Below, piece by piece: positions 56,566 to 64,000 of a stretch of DNA of 64,000 bases (positions are counted from its first letter, which is position 1; each line of letters starts with the position of its first letter). A model generated the notes under the pieces. It saw nothing but the letters and a program-made list of their open reading frames with translations. It had not been told where the DNA came from and did no database searches. Position numbers and translations under genes: made by a program. The DNA is from Variovorax sp. OV700. GTDB lineage: Bacteria; Pseudomonadota; Gammaproteobacteria; Burkholderiales; Burkholderiaceae_C. The stretch spans positions 53,385 through 117,384 of the forward strand of contig NZ_FNDR01000017.1 of NCBI RefSeq assembly GCF_900099805.1. The letters run 5' to 3'.

Positions 56566-57240
56566 CTACATCAGCATGGTGTTGCGGATGAGGCCGACCG
56601 CCAGGCCTTCGATCTCGAAGGGTTCGCCGGGCTGGACCACGATGGTGGGGTAGTCGGGGTTCTCTGCGTGCAGCTCGATGACCTGCTTGTTGCGTTTGAG
56701 GCGCTTGACCGTGACTTCGTCGCCGAGGCGGGCCACCACGATCTGGCCGTTGCGTGCTTCCTTGGTGGCTTGCACCGCGAGCAGGTCGCCATCCATGATG
56801 CCGGCGTCGCGCATGGACATGCCGCGCACCTTGAGCAGGTAATCGGGCTGGCGCTGGAACAGCGTGTTCTCGACGTAGTAGGTCTGGTCGACGTGCTCTT
56901 GCGCCAGGATGGGCGAGCCCGCCGCGACGCGGCCGATGAGCGGCAGCGCAAGCTGCGCCATGCCGGGCAGCGAAAGGGAAAACTGGTTGTTGCGCGACTC
57001 GTTGAGCGAACGCAGCGCGTCGCCCTTGAGGCGAATGCCGCGCGAAGTGCCGCTGACGAGTTCGATCACGCCCTTGCGGGCCAGCGCCTGCAGGTGCTCC
57101 TCGGCGGCATTGGCCGATTTGAAACCCAACTCATTGGCAATTTCGGCCCGCGTGGGCGGAGCGCCGGTACGGGCGATGGCGCTCTGGATCAAATCCAGGA
57201 TTTGCTGCTGGCGGGCGGTAAGCTTCACGGCGAACTGCAT
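56566..57240 (-). CDS. lexA: SOS repressor LexA
   Basis: A 224-residue repressor-protease. The N-terminal winged helix (about 1-70) includes APPTRAEIANELGFKSANAA. The self-cleavage site is A107-G108 in GRVAAGSP; the Ser-Lys dyad is S142 (GMSMRDAG) and K179 (EVTVKRLK), at the same 37-residue spacing as in E. coli. ATG 57240 has AAGGAA 8 nt upstream. Two LexA boxes lie 20 and 39 bp upstream, showing autoregulation. Confidence 0.98.
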   Translation of the reverse strand: MQFAVKLTARQQQILDLIQSAIARTGAPPTRAEIANELGFKSANAAEEHLQALARKGVIELVSGTSRGIRLKGDALRSLNESRNNQFSLSLPGMAQLALPLIGRVAAGSPILAQEHVDQTYYVENTLFQRQPDYLLKVRGMSMRDAGIMDGDLLAVQATKEARNGQIVVARLGDEVTVKRLKRNKQVIELHAENPDYPTIVVQPGEPFEIEGLAVGLIRNTMLM

Positions 57241-57259
57241 ATGTGGGTTCCTTGCGGCA

Positions 57260-57275
57260 CTGGCTGAATATCCAG
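57260..57275. promoter_or_regulatory. LexA box 2 of lexA
   Basis: CTGGCTGAATATCCAG: CTG-N10-CAG with partial symmetry, 20 bp upstream of the lexA start. Confidence 0.7.
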
Positions 57276-57278
57276 TAC

Positions 57279-57294
57279 CTGTATTTTTAACCAG
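57279..57294. promoter_or_regulatory. LexA box 1 of lexA
   Basis: CTGTATTTTTAACCAG: CTG-N10-CAG with an A+T core, 19 bp from box 2 (start to start), and ending only 19 bp before the divergent asparaginase start. Confidence 0.78.
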
Positions 57295-57313
57295 TTTTTA
57301 AAAGTTGGCAAGC

Positions 57314-58312
57314 ATGGTCAATTCCTTTTCGTCCGGCCTGCGGCGCGTCGTGGTGTTGGGTACCGGCGGCACCATCGCGGGCCGCGCCGCCAGCGGCGGC
57401 GACAACATCGGCTACACCGCAGGGCAGGTGGCGGTGGCGGACCTGCTTGGCGACGGTATCGATGCGCCGGAGGGCGTGGTGCTCGAGGCCGAACAGGTGG
57501 CGCAGCTCGACAGCAAGGACATGGGCTTCGATGTCTGGCTGCAACTTGCGCAGCGCTGCGCGTTCTGGCTGTCCGAGGCCGACGTGGCGGGCGTGGTGAT
57601 CACGCATGGCACTGACACCATCGAAGAGACGGCCTACTTTCTCCAGGCGGTGCTTGCGCTTGGCAAGCCCGTGGTGCTGACCTGTGCCATGCGTCCCGCG
57701 AGCTCTCTTTCGCCCGACGGCCCGCAGAATGTGCGCGACGCCATCGCCGTTGCGGCCACGCCGGGAGCGCAGGGCGTGACGGTGGTCTGCGCGGGCATGG
57801 TCCACGGTTCGCTGGACGTGCAGAAGGTGCACACCTATCGCCCGGATGCGTTTTCATCGGGCGATGCGGGCCCGATTGGTTACGTGGAAGAGGGGGCGGT
57901 TCGGCTTCTTCGCGACTGGCCCCGATTGCCGGTGAGTGCGGCTTCGAAGATTCCCGCAACGAAGGCAGGCGCGGCAATGCGCTGGCCCAGGGTCGAGATC
58001 GTCACCAGCCATGCCGGCGCGAGCGGCGCCATTGTCGATCTGCTGCTGCAGGAGCGCGCAGCGGGCGTGGCCGAGCCGATTCGCGGACTGGTTCTGGCTG
58101 CGACCGGCAACGGAACGGTGCACCACGTGCTGGAGGCTGCTGCGCTGCGCGCCCAGGATGCGGGAGTGGCTGTGCTGCGTGCCACGCGCTGCGCGAGCGG
58201 ACGCATCCTGCCGAAGGCTGATGAGCGCTTGCGCGACGCCGGTGCCCTGACGCCCGTCAAGGCACGCATCGCGTTGATGCTGGAACTGATCGAGACGACA
58301 GGGGCCGCCTGA
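57314..58312 (+). CDS. Asparaginase
   Basis: A 332-residue amidohydrolase converting L-asparagine to aspartate and ammonia. The first nucleophile Thr is T20 in GTGGTIAG; the second triad centre is T100-D101 in THGTDTIEE; S67 in AQLDSKDM binds substrate. There is no signal peptide, so it is probably the cytoplasmic type I-like enzyme. ATG 57314 was chosen; a TTG at 57305 is in frame. It diverges from lexA, and its promoter must overlap the LexA boxes. Confidence 0.92.
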   Translation: MVNSFSSGLRRVVVLGTGGTIAGRAASGGDNIGYTAGQVAVADLLGDGIDAPEGVVLEAEQVAQLDSKDMGFDVWLQLAQRCAFWLSEADVAGVVITHGTDTIEETAYFLQAVLALGKPVVLTCAMRPASSLSPDGPQNVRDAIAVAATPGAQGVTVVCAGMVHGSLDVQKVHTYRPDAFSSGDAGPIGYVEEGAVRLLRDWPRLPVSAASKIPATKAGAAMRWPRVEIVTSHAGASGAIVDLLLQERAAGVAEPIRGLVLAATGNGTVHHVLEAAALRAQDAGVAVLRATRCASGRILPKADERLRDAGALTPVKARIALMLELIETTGAA

Positions 58313-58325
58313 CGGCGGCGCGCGT

Positions 58326-58982
58326 TCAGCTGCTCAGGGCAGCCAGGGCGCGTTGGGTGATCTCTTCGACGGTGCCCACGCCCTTGATGGCGCGGTACTT
58401 CGGGGCGGTGGCCGGATCGGCCTTGGCCCAGGCCGAGTAGTACTCGACCAGCGGACGCGTCTGCTGGCTGTAGACCTCCAGCCGCTTGCGCACGGTTTCT
58501 TCCTCGTCGTCCTTGCGCTGGATCAGGTCTTCGCCGGTGACGTCGTCCTTGCCCTCCACCTTCGGCGGATTGAACTTGACGTGGTAGATGCGGCCCGAAG
58601 CCGGATGCGAGCGCCGGCCGCTCATGCGTTCGATGATGTCGCTGAATGGCACATCGATTTCGAGCACGTAGTCGAGCTTGACGCCGGCCGCCTTCATGGC
58701 GTCGGCTTGCGGAATGGTGCGCGGAAAGCCGTCGAACAGGAATCCATCGGCGCAATCGGATTGCGCGATGCGTTCTTTCACGAGGTTGATGATCAGGTCA
58801 TCGCTCACCAGGCCACCCGATTCCATCACGGCCTTGGCCTGCTGGCCAAGCGGCGTACCGGCCTTGACGGCGGCGCGCAGCATGTCGCCGGTCGAGATCT
58901 GAGGAATGCCGTACTTCTGGCAGATGAAAGCCGCTTGCGTGCCTTTGCCCGCCCCGGGCGCGCCCAGCAAAATTAGTCTCAT
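58326..58982 (-). CDS. adk: Adenylate kinase
   Basis: A 218-residue long-form kinase that equilibrates ATP, AMP and ADP. The P-loop GAPGAGKGT is at 7-15, the AMP-binding ISTGDMLRAAV follows, LFDGFPRTIPQAD lies in the core, and the LID (about 122-160) reads GRRSHPASGRIYHVKFNPPK without zinc cysteines. ATG 58982 begins the family's MRLILLGAPG; the open frame goes 12 codons further. It converges on the asparaginase gene. Confidence 0.98.
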   Translation of the reverse strand: MRLILLGAPGAGKGTQAAFICQKYGIPQISTGDMLRAAVKAGTPLGQQAKAVMESGGLVSDDLIINLVKERIAQSDCADGFLFDGFPRTIPQADAMKAAGVKLDYVLEIDVPFSDIIERMSGRRSHPASGRIYHVKFNPPKVEGKDDVTGEDLIQRKDDEEETVRKRLEVYSQQTRPLVEYYSAWAKADPATAPKYRAIKGVGTVEEITQRALAALSS

Positions 58983-59117
58983 GGTGTCCTCGGACGGTTC
59001 TTGGATCTTGTGTCGCACCCAGCGCCGGCCCTAGAGCCGTGCAAGGCGGAATTGCGTCGAGGATAGCATGCGTAAGCGTGAAGAATTTCCGTCAATCGCC
59101 ACGGATATTGATGCAAC

Positions 59118-59891
59118 TCAAGGGGCCAGCTGGGCTGCAAAGACCGCGCGTACGCGGGCGAGGTCTTCTGGCGTGTCGATGCCAGGGCCGGGGGCCACTT
59201 GGCTGACATGCACGGCAATGCGATGGCCGTGCCAGAGCGCGCGCAATTGTTCGAGTGCTTCGGTGGCCTCGATGGGGGCGGACGCCAGCGAAGGAAACTG
59301 GCGCACGAAACCGGCACGATACCCGTAGATGCCGATATGGCGCAGCGGCCGAGGCGAAGGCAGCACGCCCGGCGGCGCGCCGCCAGTGGAGCCGTCGCGC
59401 CACCACGGAATGGGCGCGCGGCTGAAGTAGAGCGCGTTGCCCTTTGCATCGAGCACGGCCTTCACCACGTTCGGGTTCAGAAAGTCGTCGAGCGAATCGA
59501 TTTCGTGGGCTGCCGTGCTCATGGCGGCTTCCGGGTGAGCTGACAGCGCGAAGGCTACCGCGTCGATCAGGGCCGGGTCGATCAGCGGTTCGTCGCCTTG
59601 CACGTTGACGACGATATCGTCGCCGTCCAGGGCCAGTTGCTCACAGGCTTCGGCCAGCCGGTCGGTGCCGCTGGGATGGTCCTGCCGGGTCAGGATGGCT
59701 TCCACGCCATGTGTCGTGCAGGCCGCGACGATGGAAGGATCGTCCCCGGCAACCACCACGCGCGCCGCTCCCGATCGACTCGCGCGCTGGGCGACTCGCA
59801 CCACCATGGGCAGGCCGGCGATGTCGGCCAGTGGTTTGTTGGGGAGCCGGGTCGACGCCAGCCGGGCCGGCACCAGGACGGTGAAGCTCAC
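59118..59891 (-). CDS. kdsB: 3-deoxy-manno-octulosonate cytidylyltransferase
   Basis: A 257-residue enzyme that activates Kdo as CMP-Kdo for transfer to lipid A. N-terminal VLVPARLASTRLPNKPLADI binds CTP; VVNVQGDEPLIDPALID has the metal-binding Asp; the PEDLARVRAVF C-terminal block is conserved. The start is GTG 59891, overlapping the Trm112 stop by 4 nt. Confidence 0.97.
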   Translation of the reverse strand: MSFTVLVPARLASTRLPNKPLADIAGLPMVVRVAQRASRSGAARVVVAGDDPSIVAACTTHGVEAILTRQDHPSGTDRLAEACEQLALDGDDIVVNVQGDEPLIDPALIDAVAFALSAHPEAAMSTAAHEIDSLDDFLNPNVVKAVLDAKGNALYFSRAPIPWWRDGSTGGAPPGVLPSPRPLRHIGIYGYRAGFVRQFPSLASAPIEATEALEQLRALWHGHRIAVHVSQVAPGPGIDTPEDLARVRAVFAAQLAP

Positions 59892-60070
59892 AGCCCCAGC
59901 TCTTCGTCGGACAGCGTGCGCGCCTCGTTCTCGAGCAGCACGGGAATGCCGTCGCGCACCGGGTAGGCCAGGCGTGCGCTGCGTGAGCAGAGCTCCTGCT
60001 TCTCGGGGTTCCAGGTCAGCGGGCCCTTGGTGACGGGGCAGACGAGCAGTTCAAGCAGCTTGGGATCCAT
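59888..60070 (-). CDS. Trm112 family protein
   Basis: A 60-residue protein of the Trm112/YcaR family, opening MDPKLLELLVCPVTKGPL and containing the conserved ARLAYPVRDGIPVLLENEAR. In eukaryotes and archaea Trm112 activates RNA and protein methyltransferases; in proteobacteria it is found between lpxK and kdsB and its partner is not settled. Only two cysteines are present. ATG 60070 overlaps the end of lpxK by 20 nt. Confidence 0.93.
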   Translation of the reverse strand: MDPKLLELLVCPVTKGPLTWNPEKQELCSRSARLAYPVRDGIPVLLENEARTLSDEELGL

Positions 60071-61091
60071 CGAGCGATGATAGCTTCGCATCGAGCGCCG
60101 CGAAGAATTGCGGCTCGGGTACGAAGTGCAGCGGCACGGCCAGCGCATCCGGGGCTTGCCGCCAGAGCTTGACGGCATCTTTCTCGGTGCAGAGCAGAGG
60201 GAAATCGCGATCGGAAGGGCGTTGCCAGCCCTCGAAGTCGAAGTGATCGGGCAACGCGATCGTCTCCGCCAGGGTGAGGCCGCGCGCGCGCAGCATGTCG
60301 AAGAAGGCCTCAGGCCGCGCAATGGCCGCCAGCGCGATCACTGGTTTGCCGGCCAGGGCATCGAGCGGTGTACGTTTCCCGTCGCTCGCGACCGCGTCTG
60401 GTGCCAGGGCGCGAGTGGCGGTGTAGCCGTCCCCGAATGCCGGATGCTCGCCACTGTGGAGCACCAGATCGCACGGGCGCGGCCAGCGCTCGCGCAAGGG
60501 CCCCGCGGGCAGCCGCCAGCCGTTGCCCACGCCGCGGTCGTCGAACACGCAGATCTCGAGGTCGCGGGCGAGCGCCAGGTGCTGCAGCCCGTCGTCGCTC
60601 ACGATGACCTGCGTCGCCGGGTGTCGGGCGAGCAGGGCGCGCGCGGCTTCGATGCGGCGCCGCGCCACGAACACGGGCGCGCTGGTGGCACGGCGGATCA
60701 GCGCCGGTTCGTCGCCGACATCCCGCGCATCGCTTTCGTCTTCCACTTCACGGCAGTCGTCGGTGCGGCGGCCGTAGCCGCGCGACACCACGCCGACGCG
60801 CAGGCCGCGAGCCTGCAGATGCCGAACCACGGCCATCACCACCGGCGTCTTGCCGGCGCCGCCCGCAATGACGTTGCCGACCACGATCACTGGAACCGAC
60901 ACGCGGTCTGTTTGCAGCCAACCTTGTCGATAGAGCCAGCGCCGCAGCGCGAACAGCGCCGCATAAAGCAGCGACAGCGGCCACAACAGGCAAGCCAACG
61001 GGCCGCGGTGCAACCAGGCACGCAGCAGCCGCGAAGCGGGCGCGCCGGTCGCGCTGCTGTTGCCGGGAGTGCTGCGGCCCTGCAACGGCAC
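60051..61091 (-). CDS. lpxK: Tetraacyldisaccharide 4'-kinase
   Basis: A 346-residue membrane-associated P-loop kinase that forms lipid IVA. The N-terminal membrane-binding helix (LACLLWPLSLLYAALFALRR) precedes the Walker A GNVIAGGAGKTP (about 72-83) and DDGLQHLALARDLEICVFD with the catalytic region. The start is GTG 61091, immediately after the exbD stop. A 20-nt overlap with Trm112 ties the three genes together. Confidence 0.96.
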   Translation of the reverse strand: MPLQGRSTPGNSSATGAPASRLLRAWLHRGPLACLLWPLSLLYAALFALRRWLYRQGWLQTDRVSVPVIVVGNVIAGGAGKTPVVMAVVRHLQARGLRVGVVSRGYGRRTDDCREVEDESDARDVGDEPALIRRATSAPVFVARRRIEAARALLARHPATQVIVSDDGLQHLALARDLEICVFDDRGVGNGWRLPAGPLRERWPRPCDLVLHSGEHPAFGDGYTATRALAPDAVASDGKRTPLDALAGKPVIALAAIARPEAFFDMLRARGLTLAETIALPDHFDFEGWQRPSDRDFPLLCTEKDAVKLWRQAPDALAVPLHFVPEPQFFAALDAKLSSLDGSQAA

Positions 61092-61532
61092 TCAGTGCCC
61101 TGCTTGGGCCGTCGATTGAGCTGCGAACGTGATCTGCACCAGGCCCGCGCGGCGTGCGGCTTCCATCACCGTGATCACGGACTGGTGCGGGCTGCTCGCG
61201 TCGGCGCTGATGATCACCACGCTGTCCTTGCCGCCCGTGGCTGCCGCACCGAGCGCGGCGGCCACCGTCGACACGTTGCGGTCTGGCAGGGGCGTCTTGT
61301 TGATCGAATAGCGGCCGTCGGCGGACACCGCCACGATCACTTCCTTGGGATAGTCGCGCTGCGAGTCGACGTCCGCTGTCGGCAGGCGCAACTGCATCTC
61401 GGTGAACTTGCTGTAGGTGGTCGACAGCATCAGGAAGATGAGGACGACCAGCAGCACGTCGATGAACGGAATCAAATTGATCTCCGGCTCATCGCGCGCG
61501 CCATGGCGAAACTGCATGCGGCCGCGGGTCAT
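61092..61532 (-). CDS. exbD: ExbD/TolR family biopolymer transporter
   Basis: A 146-residue inner-membrane protein with one helix (about 18-38, NLIPFIDVLLVVLIFLML) containing the conserved proton-channel Asp, and a periplasmic domain. It works with ExbB/TolQ to convert proton motive force into work at the outer membrane. The exbB-exbD-lpxK order is standard in Burkholderiales. Stop and lpxK start abut. Confidence 0.94.
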   Translation of the reverse strand: MTRGRMQFRHGARDEPEINLIPFIDVLLVVLIFLMLSTTYSKFTEMQLRLPTADVDSQRDYPKEVIVAVSADGRYSINKTPLPDRNVSTVAAALGAAATGGKDSVVIISADASSPHQSVITVMEAARRAGLVQITFAAQSTAQAGH

Positions 61533-61584
61533 GGCGAGCCTCCGCCGGACAGCGCTGCGCTCGCAGTGGCAAGCGTTAAGGCCA

Positions 61585-62217
61585 TCATTTCCGCAATGCG
61601 TTCAGGTGGCGGGCAAAGCGCTCGCCGGAGAGTTCGAGGTTCAGCAGGTATTCGTCGACCCGGCTGCGGAAATAGCGCCAGAAGATCAAGGTCGGAATGG
61701 CCACGATCAGGCCGAAGGCCGTGTTGTACAGAGCAATGGAAATGCCGTGCGCCAATTGCGCCGGATTCCCCGATCCCACCGCGCCGCTTCCGGGCGATTG
61801 CGAGCCGAAGATCTCGATCATGCCGATCACGGTACCCAGCAAGCCGAGCAGCGGCGCAGCCGAGGCGATGGTGGCCAGCGCGGGCAGGTAGCGCTCCAGC
61901 TTGTGAGCCACGGTGCGTCCCGAGGCTTCCATGGCCGCGCGCAGGTCGTCCTCGGTGCAGCGCGGATTGGCATTGAGGGCGCGAAGGCCCGCGGCCAGCA
62001 CTTGCCCCAGCATCGAGTTGCGCTCGAGCTTGGTTACCACGTCGGGCCCGGGCACGGAACCGTGCGACACCGTCATGGCTTCATCGAGCAGTTTGGGCGG
62101 CAGGACCTTGACCGTTTTAAGACTTGTGAAACGTTCTATAACCAGCGCGAGCGCGATGATCGAACAAGCGAGCAATGGCCAGATTGGCCAGCCCGCGGCA
62201 ACTATGATGGAAAACAA
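61585..62217 (-). CDS. exbB: ExbB/TolQ family proton channel protein
   Basis: A 210-residue protein with three membrane helices (about 6-24, 110-135 and 150-175). The family core ALATIASAAPLLGLLGTVIG and the NTAFGLIVAIPTLIFW helix with its conserved Thr are visible. TTG 62217 was chosen because GGAGGA lies 4 nt upstream, and the preceding codons carry no homology; the open frame extends to 62283. Confidence 0.93.
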   Translation of the reverse strand: MFSIIVAAGWPIWPLLACSIIALALVIERFTSLKTVKVLPPKLLDEAMTVSHGSVPGPDVVTKLERNSMLGQVLAAGLRALNANPRCTEDDLRAAMEASGRTVAHKLERYLPALATIASAAPLLGLLGTVIGMIEIFGSQSPGSGAVGSGNPAQLAHGISIALYNTAFGLIVAIPTLIFWRYFRSRVDEYLLNLELSGERFARHLNALRK

Positions 62218-62532
62218 GGAATCCTCCGGCCCCGAATAGACTGCAAATGCGCGGCGATTATCCACCGAGCCCACCATCGCCAAGCGCCTTGTTTGTTTGT
62301 AAGCAAGGACGCACAGATTCTGTGGATAACTTTGTGATTAACCTGATGGGCAACGTGCCCCGACCCGCATGGCGTGGGCTTTCCATTAGATCGACTGAAT
62401 TTTGAGCAGCAGTTTTCTGAATGAAATCAATAGCTTGCACGACAAACCGTGCACTTGTTCCGCACCCCGATCCGGGCATGGGGGCTTGCCGCCTCACTGT
62501 GGAAGAGTGGTCACCCGCTATCCGGCCGATTT
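62218..62532. promoter_or_regulatory. exbB-xseA divergent intergenic region with two DnaA-box-like sites
   Basis: This 315-bp gap is A+T-rich in its middle. TTATCCACC (62258-62266) and TGTGGATAA (62321-62329, the reverse complement of a perfect TTATCCACA) lie in opposite orientation 54 bp apart. GCACG-ACAAAC-CGTGC (62434-62449) forms a small hairpin before xseA. Promoters for both divergent genes must lie here, but no clear sigma-70 pair was identified. Confidence 0.5.
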
Positions 62533-63843
62533 GTGACATTGCGTGATTCCCACACCACACCGGGTCCGCGCATCTGGCCCGTCGGGGCGCTGTGCCGCGC
62601 GGTCGCCGATGCGCTGGATGCGCGCTTCAATCCGGTCGCGGTGCGCGGCGAGATTTCCGGTTTTTCGCGCGCATCGAGCGGACATTGTTATTTCGCGCTC
62701 AAGGATGATTCTGGCCAACTGCGCTGCGCGATGTTCCGGCGCGCGGCCGGCCTGCTCGATTTTTCCCCGCGCGACGGCGACCAAGTCGAGGTGCGCGGCC
62801 GCCTGGCGGTGTACGAACCGCGCGGCGATCTGCAACTGGTGGTCGAAAGCCTGCAGCGTGCCGGACAAGGCGCGCTGTTCGAGCAGTTCCTGCAACGCAA
62901 GGCGCGGCTAGAAGCTGAAGGGCTCTTCGATGCCGAGCGCAAGCGGGCGCTGCCGGTCATGCCGCGCACGGTGGGGTTGGTGACCTCGCTGGGCGCTGCG
63001 GCGCTGCACGATGTGGTGACCGCGCTGCGGCGCCGCGTGCCTCACATCCCGGTGGTCCTGGCGCCCGCGGCGGTGCAGGGCGCCGGCGCGCCGGGGGAAC
63101 TGGTGCGCGCACTGCAATCCTTGTATGCCCTGGAGCCCGCGGTCGACGTGATCCTGCTGGTGCGCGGCGGCGGCTCCATCGAGGACCTCTGGGCGTTCAA
63201 CGACGAAACCCTGGCTCGCACCATCGTTCAAAGCCCGGTGCCGCTGATTTGCGGCGTGGGCCATGAGACCGATTTCACCATTGCTGACTTTTGCGCCGAC
63301 CTGCGGGCGCCCACACCCACCGCCGCGGCGGAACTCGTCAGCGCGCCGCAAGCAATGTGGCTCGGCGCGATCGATCTTTTGGGCGAACGGCTGCAAGGCG
63401 CGCTGGACACCCGGCTCGACGTGCTGGGCCAGCGCCTCGACCAGGCGGCGTCACGCCTGGGGCGGCCCTCCACGCTGGTGGCGCGCCAGCAGCTTCGGCT
63501 CGAGCACCATTCGCAGCGCCTGCGCTATGCGGTGCTGTCCAGAACCGAGCGCCTGGCCCATGCGCCGCGGTCGATCTCGGCCGATTTACCTCGCAAGCTC
63601 GAGCGCGCGCTGGCAGAGCGGCGCGATCGGCTCGAACGCGTGGCGCTGCGGCTCAAGCTGCTCGACCCCGCGCTGGTGTTGCAGCGCGGCTATGCCTGGC
63701 TCACCGGCGCGGATGGCCGAGCGATCGTCAGCGCAAGAAAATTGAATCCGGGCGACGCCGTGGTTGCACGGCTCGTCGACGGCTCGGTCGACCTGACCGT
63801 GACGTCCGGCAAAACGGGAACGCGTCCGACGCCGGGCTCCTGA
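62533..63843 (+). CDS. xseA: Exodeoxyribonuclease VII large subunit
   Basis: A 436-residue subunit of the nuclease that trims single-stranded DNA from both ends. An N-terminal OB fold (about 12-105, with AVRGEISGFSRASSGHCYF) is followed by the catalytic domain with VLVRGGGSIEDLWAFND-like and GVGHETDFTIADFCADLRAPTPT motifs, then a long coiled coil. GTG 62533 places about 12 residues before the conserved RIWPVGALCRAV, as in relatives; GTG 62449 and TTG 62539 are alternatives and no ribosome site decides. The small subunit xseB is not in the window. Confidence 0.93.
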   Translation: MTLRDSHTTPGPRIWPVGALCRAVADALDARFNPVAVRGEISGFSRASSGHCYFALKDDSGQLRCAMFRRAAGLLDFSPRDGDQVEVRGRLAVYEPRGDLQLVVESLQRAGQGALFEQFLQRKARLEAEGLFDAERKRALPVMPRTVGLVTSLGAAALHDVVTALRRRVPHIPVVLAPAAVQGAGAPGELVRALQSLYALEPAVDVILLVRGGGSIEDLWAFNDETLARTIVQSPVPLICGVGHETDFTIADFCADLRAPTPTAAAELVSAPQAMWLGAIDLLGERLQGALDTRLDVLGQRLDQAASRLGRPSTLVARQQLRLEHHSQRLRYAVLSRTERLAHAPRSISADLPRKLERALAERRDRLERVALRLKLLDPALVLQRGYAWLTGADGRAIVSARKLNPGDAVVARLVDGSVDLTVTSGKTGTRPTPGS

Positions 63844-63893
63844 TTCCTTTCTAGAATCCTTTATTCCCCGCAACCAACCCACGAGAAGAAACC

Positions 63894-64000
63894 ATGGAAC
63901 ATGTGCTCCCACCCCTGCCTTACGCCCTCGACGCGCTGGCACCCGAGTACTCGAAGGAGACCCTCGAGTACCACTACGGCAAGCACCACAACGCCTACGT
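63894..64000 (+). CDS. sodB: Fe superoxide dismutase, N-terminal part (cut by window edge)
   Basis: The first 36 residues read MEHVLPPLPYALDALAPEYS and then LEYHYGKHHNAYV, the strongly conserved opening of Fe/Mn superoxide dismutases; the first metal-ligand His is in the YHYGKHH segment. Fe type is inferred from betaproteobacterial homologues that begin with MEHxLPxLPYA. A purine-rich GAGAAGAAA precedes ATG 63894. The rest lies beyond the window. Confidence 0.9.
   Translation, partial: MEHVLPPLPYALDALAPEYSKETLEYHYGKHHNAY

Noticed and set aside
62218..62532. Replication origin suggested by two DnaA-like boxes
   Set aside because: Only two boxes, no dnaA/dnaN/gidA neighbours and no long A+T-rich unwinding region.

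Overview
The window is a gene-dense, high-GC (roughly two-thirds G+C) chromosomal segment of a betaproteobacterium. Gene content and order point to Burkholderiales, most likely Comamonadaceae close to Variovorax: rpsB-tsf-pyrH-frr-uppS-cdsA-dxr-rseP-bamA-skp-lpxD-fabZ-lpxA-lpxB-rnhB, carA/carB-greA, DUF4149/yhbY/rlmE/ftsH/folP/glmM, exbB-exbD-lpxK-Trm112-kdsB-adk, and the PHA regulator phaR. The genus is an inference from synteny and protein flavour; no 16S gene is present. It is almost entirely core chromosome: there is no insertion sequence, CRISPR array, integrase or prophage block.

Layout. 1-1.4 kb: end of a two-component system (partial sensor kinase and OmpR-type regulator). 1.5-9.6 kb: two secreted proteins, 3-hydroxybutyrate dehydrogenase, an alpha/beta hydrolase, RelA, tRNA-Val(GAC), a zinc-ribbon protein, PhaR and RimO. 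9.6-11.2 kb: sparsely coding, with a 28-codon membrane microprotein, a 92-residue protein behind a textbook LexA box, a YkvA/DUF1232 protein and tRNA-Leu(CAG). 11.2-18.5 kb: RNase R (no ordinary start codon), an SDR, Nnr, DadA and an amidase. 18.6-34 kb: one long plus-strand run of translation, isoprenoid, phospholipid, outer-membrane assembly and lipid A genes. 34-40 kb: carA, an ORF6N gene wedged in translational coupling, carB, Kdo hydroxylase, greA. 40.7-48 kb: DUF4149, a glycosyltransferase, YhbY, RlmE, FtsH, FolP, GlmM and a GNAT enzyme. 48-56 kb: a minus-strand acyl-CoA degradation cluster with an embedded Crp/Fnr regulator and a frameshifted MFS transporter. 56-59 kb: lexA with two SOS boxes, asparaginase, adk. 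59-64 kb: kdsB, Trm112, lpxK, exbD, exbB, xseA and the start of an Fe superoxide dismutase.

How the genes work together. Most of the window builds the cell envelope: UppS and Dxr (isoprenoid carrier), CdsA (phospholipids), LpxD/A/B/K, KdsB and Kdo hydroxylase (lipid A-Kdo), FabZ (acyl chains), BamA, Skp and RseP (outer-membrane proteins and the stress response), and GlmM (UDP-GlcNAc supply). RpsB, Tsf, Frr, RimO, RlmE, YhbY, Trm112 and RNase R serve ribosomes and RNA. BdhA and PhaR link to polyhydroxybutyrate. The LexA boxes mark a small SOS regulon, and its uncharacterised member at 9.9-10.15 kb is the most promising novel item.

Start codons were moved from the longest open frame wherever a Shine-Dalgarno sequence, overlap with a neighbour or family alignment favoured a shorter protein; this is stated in each entry.
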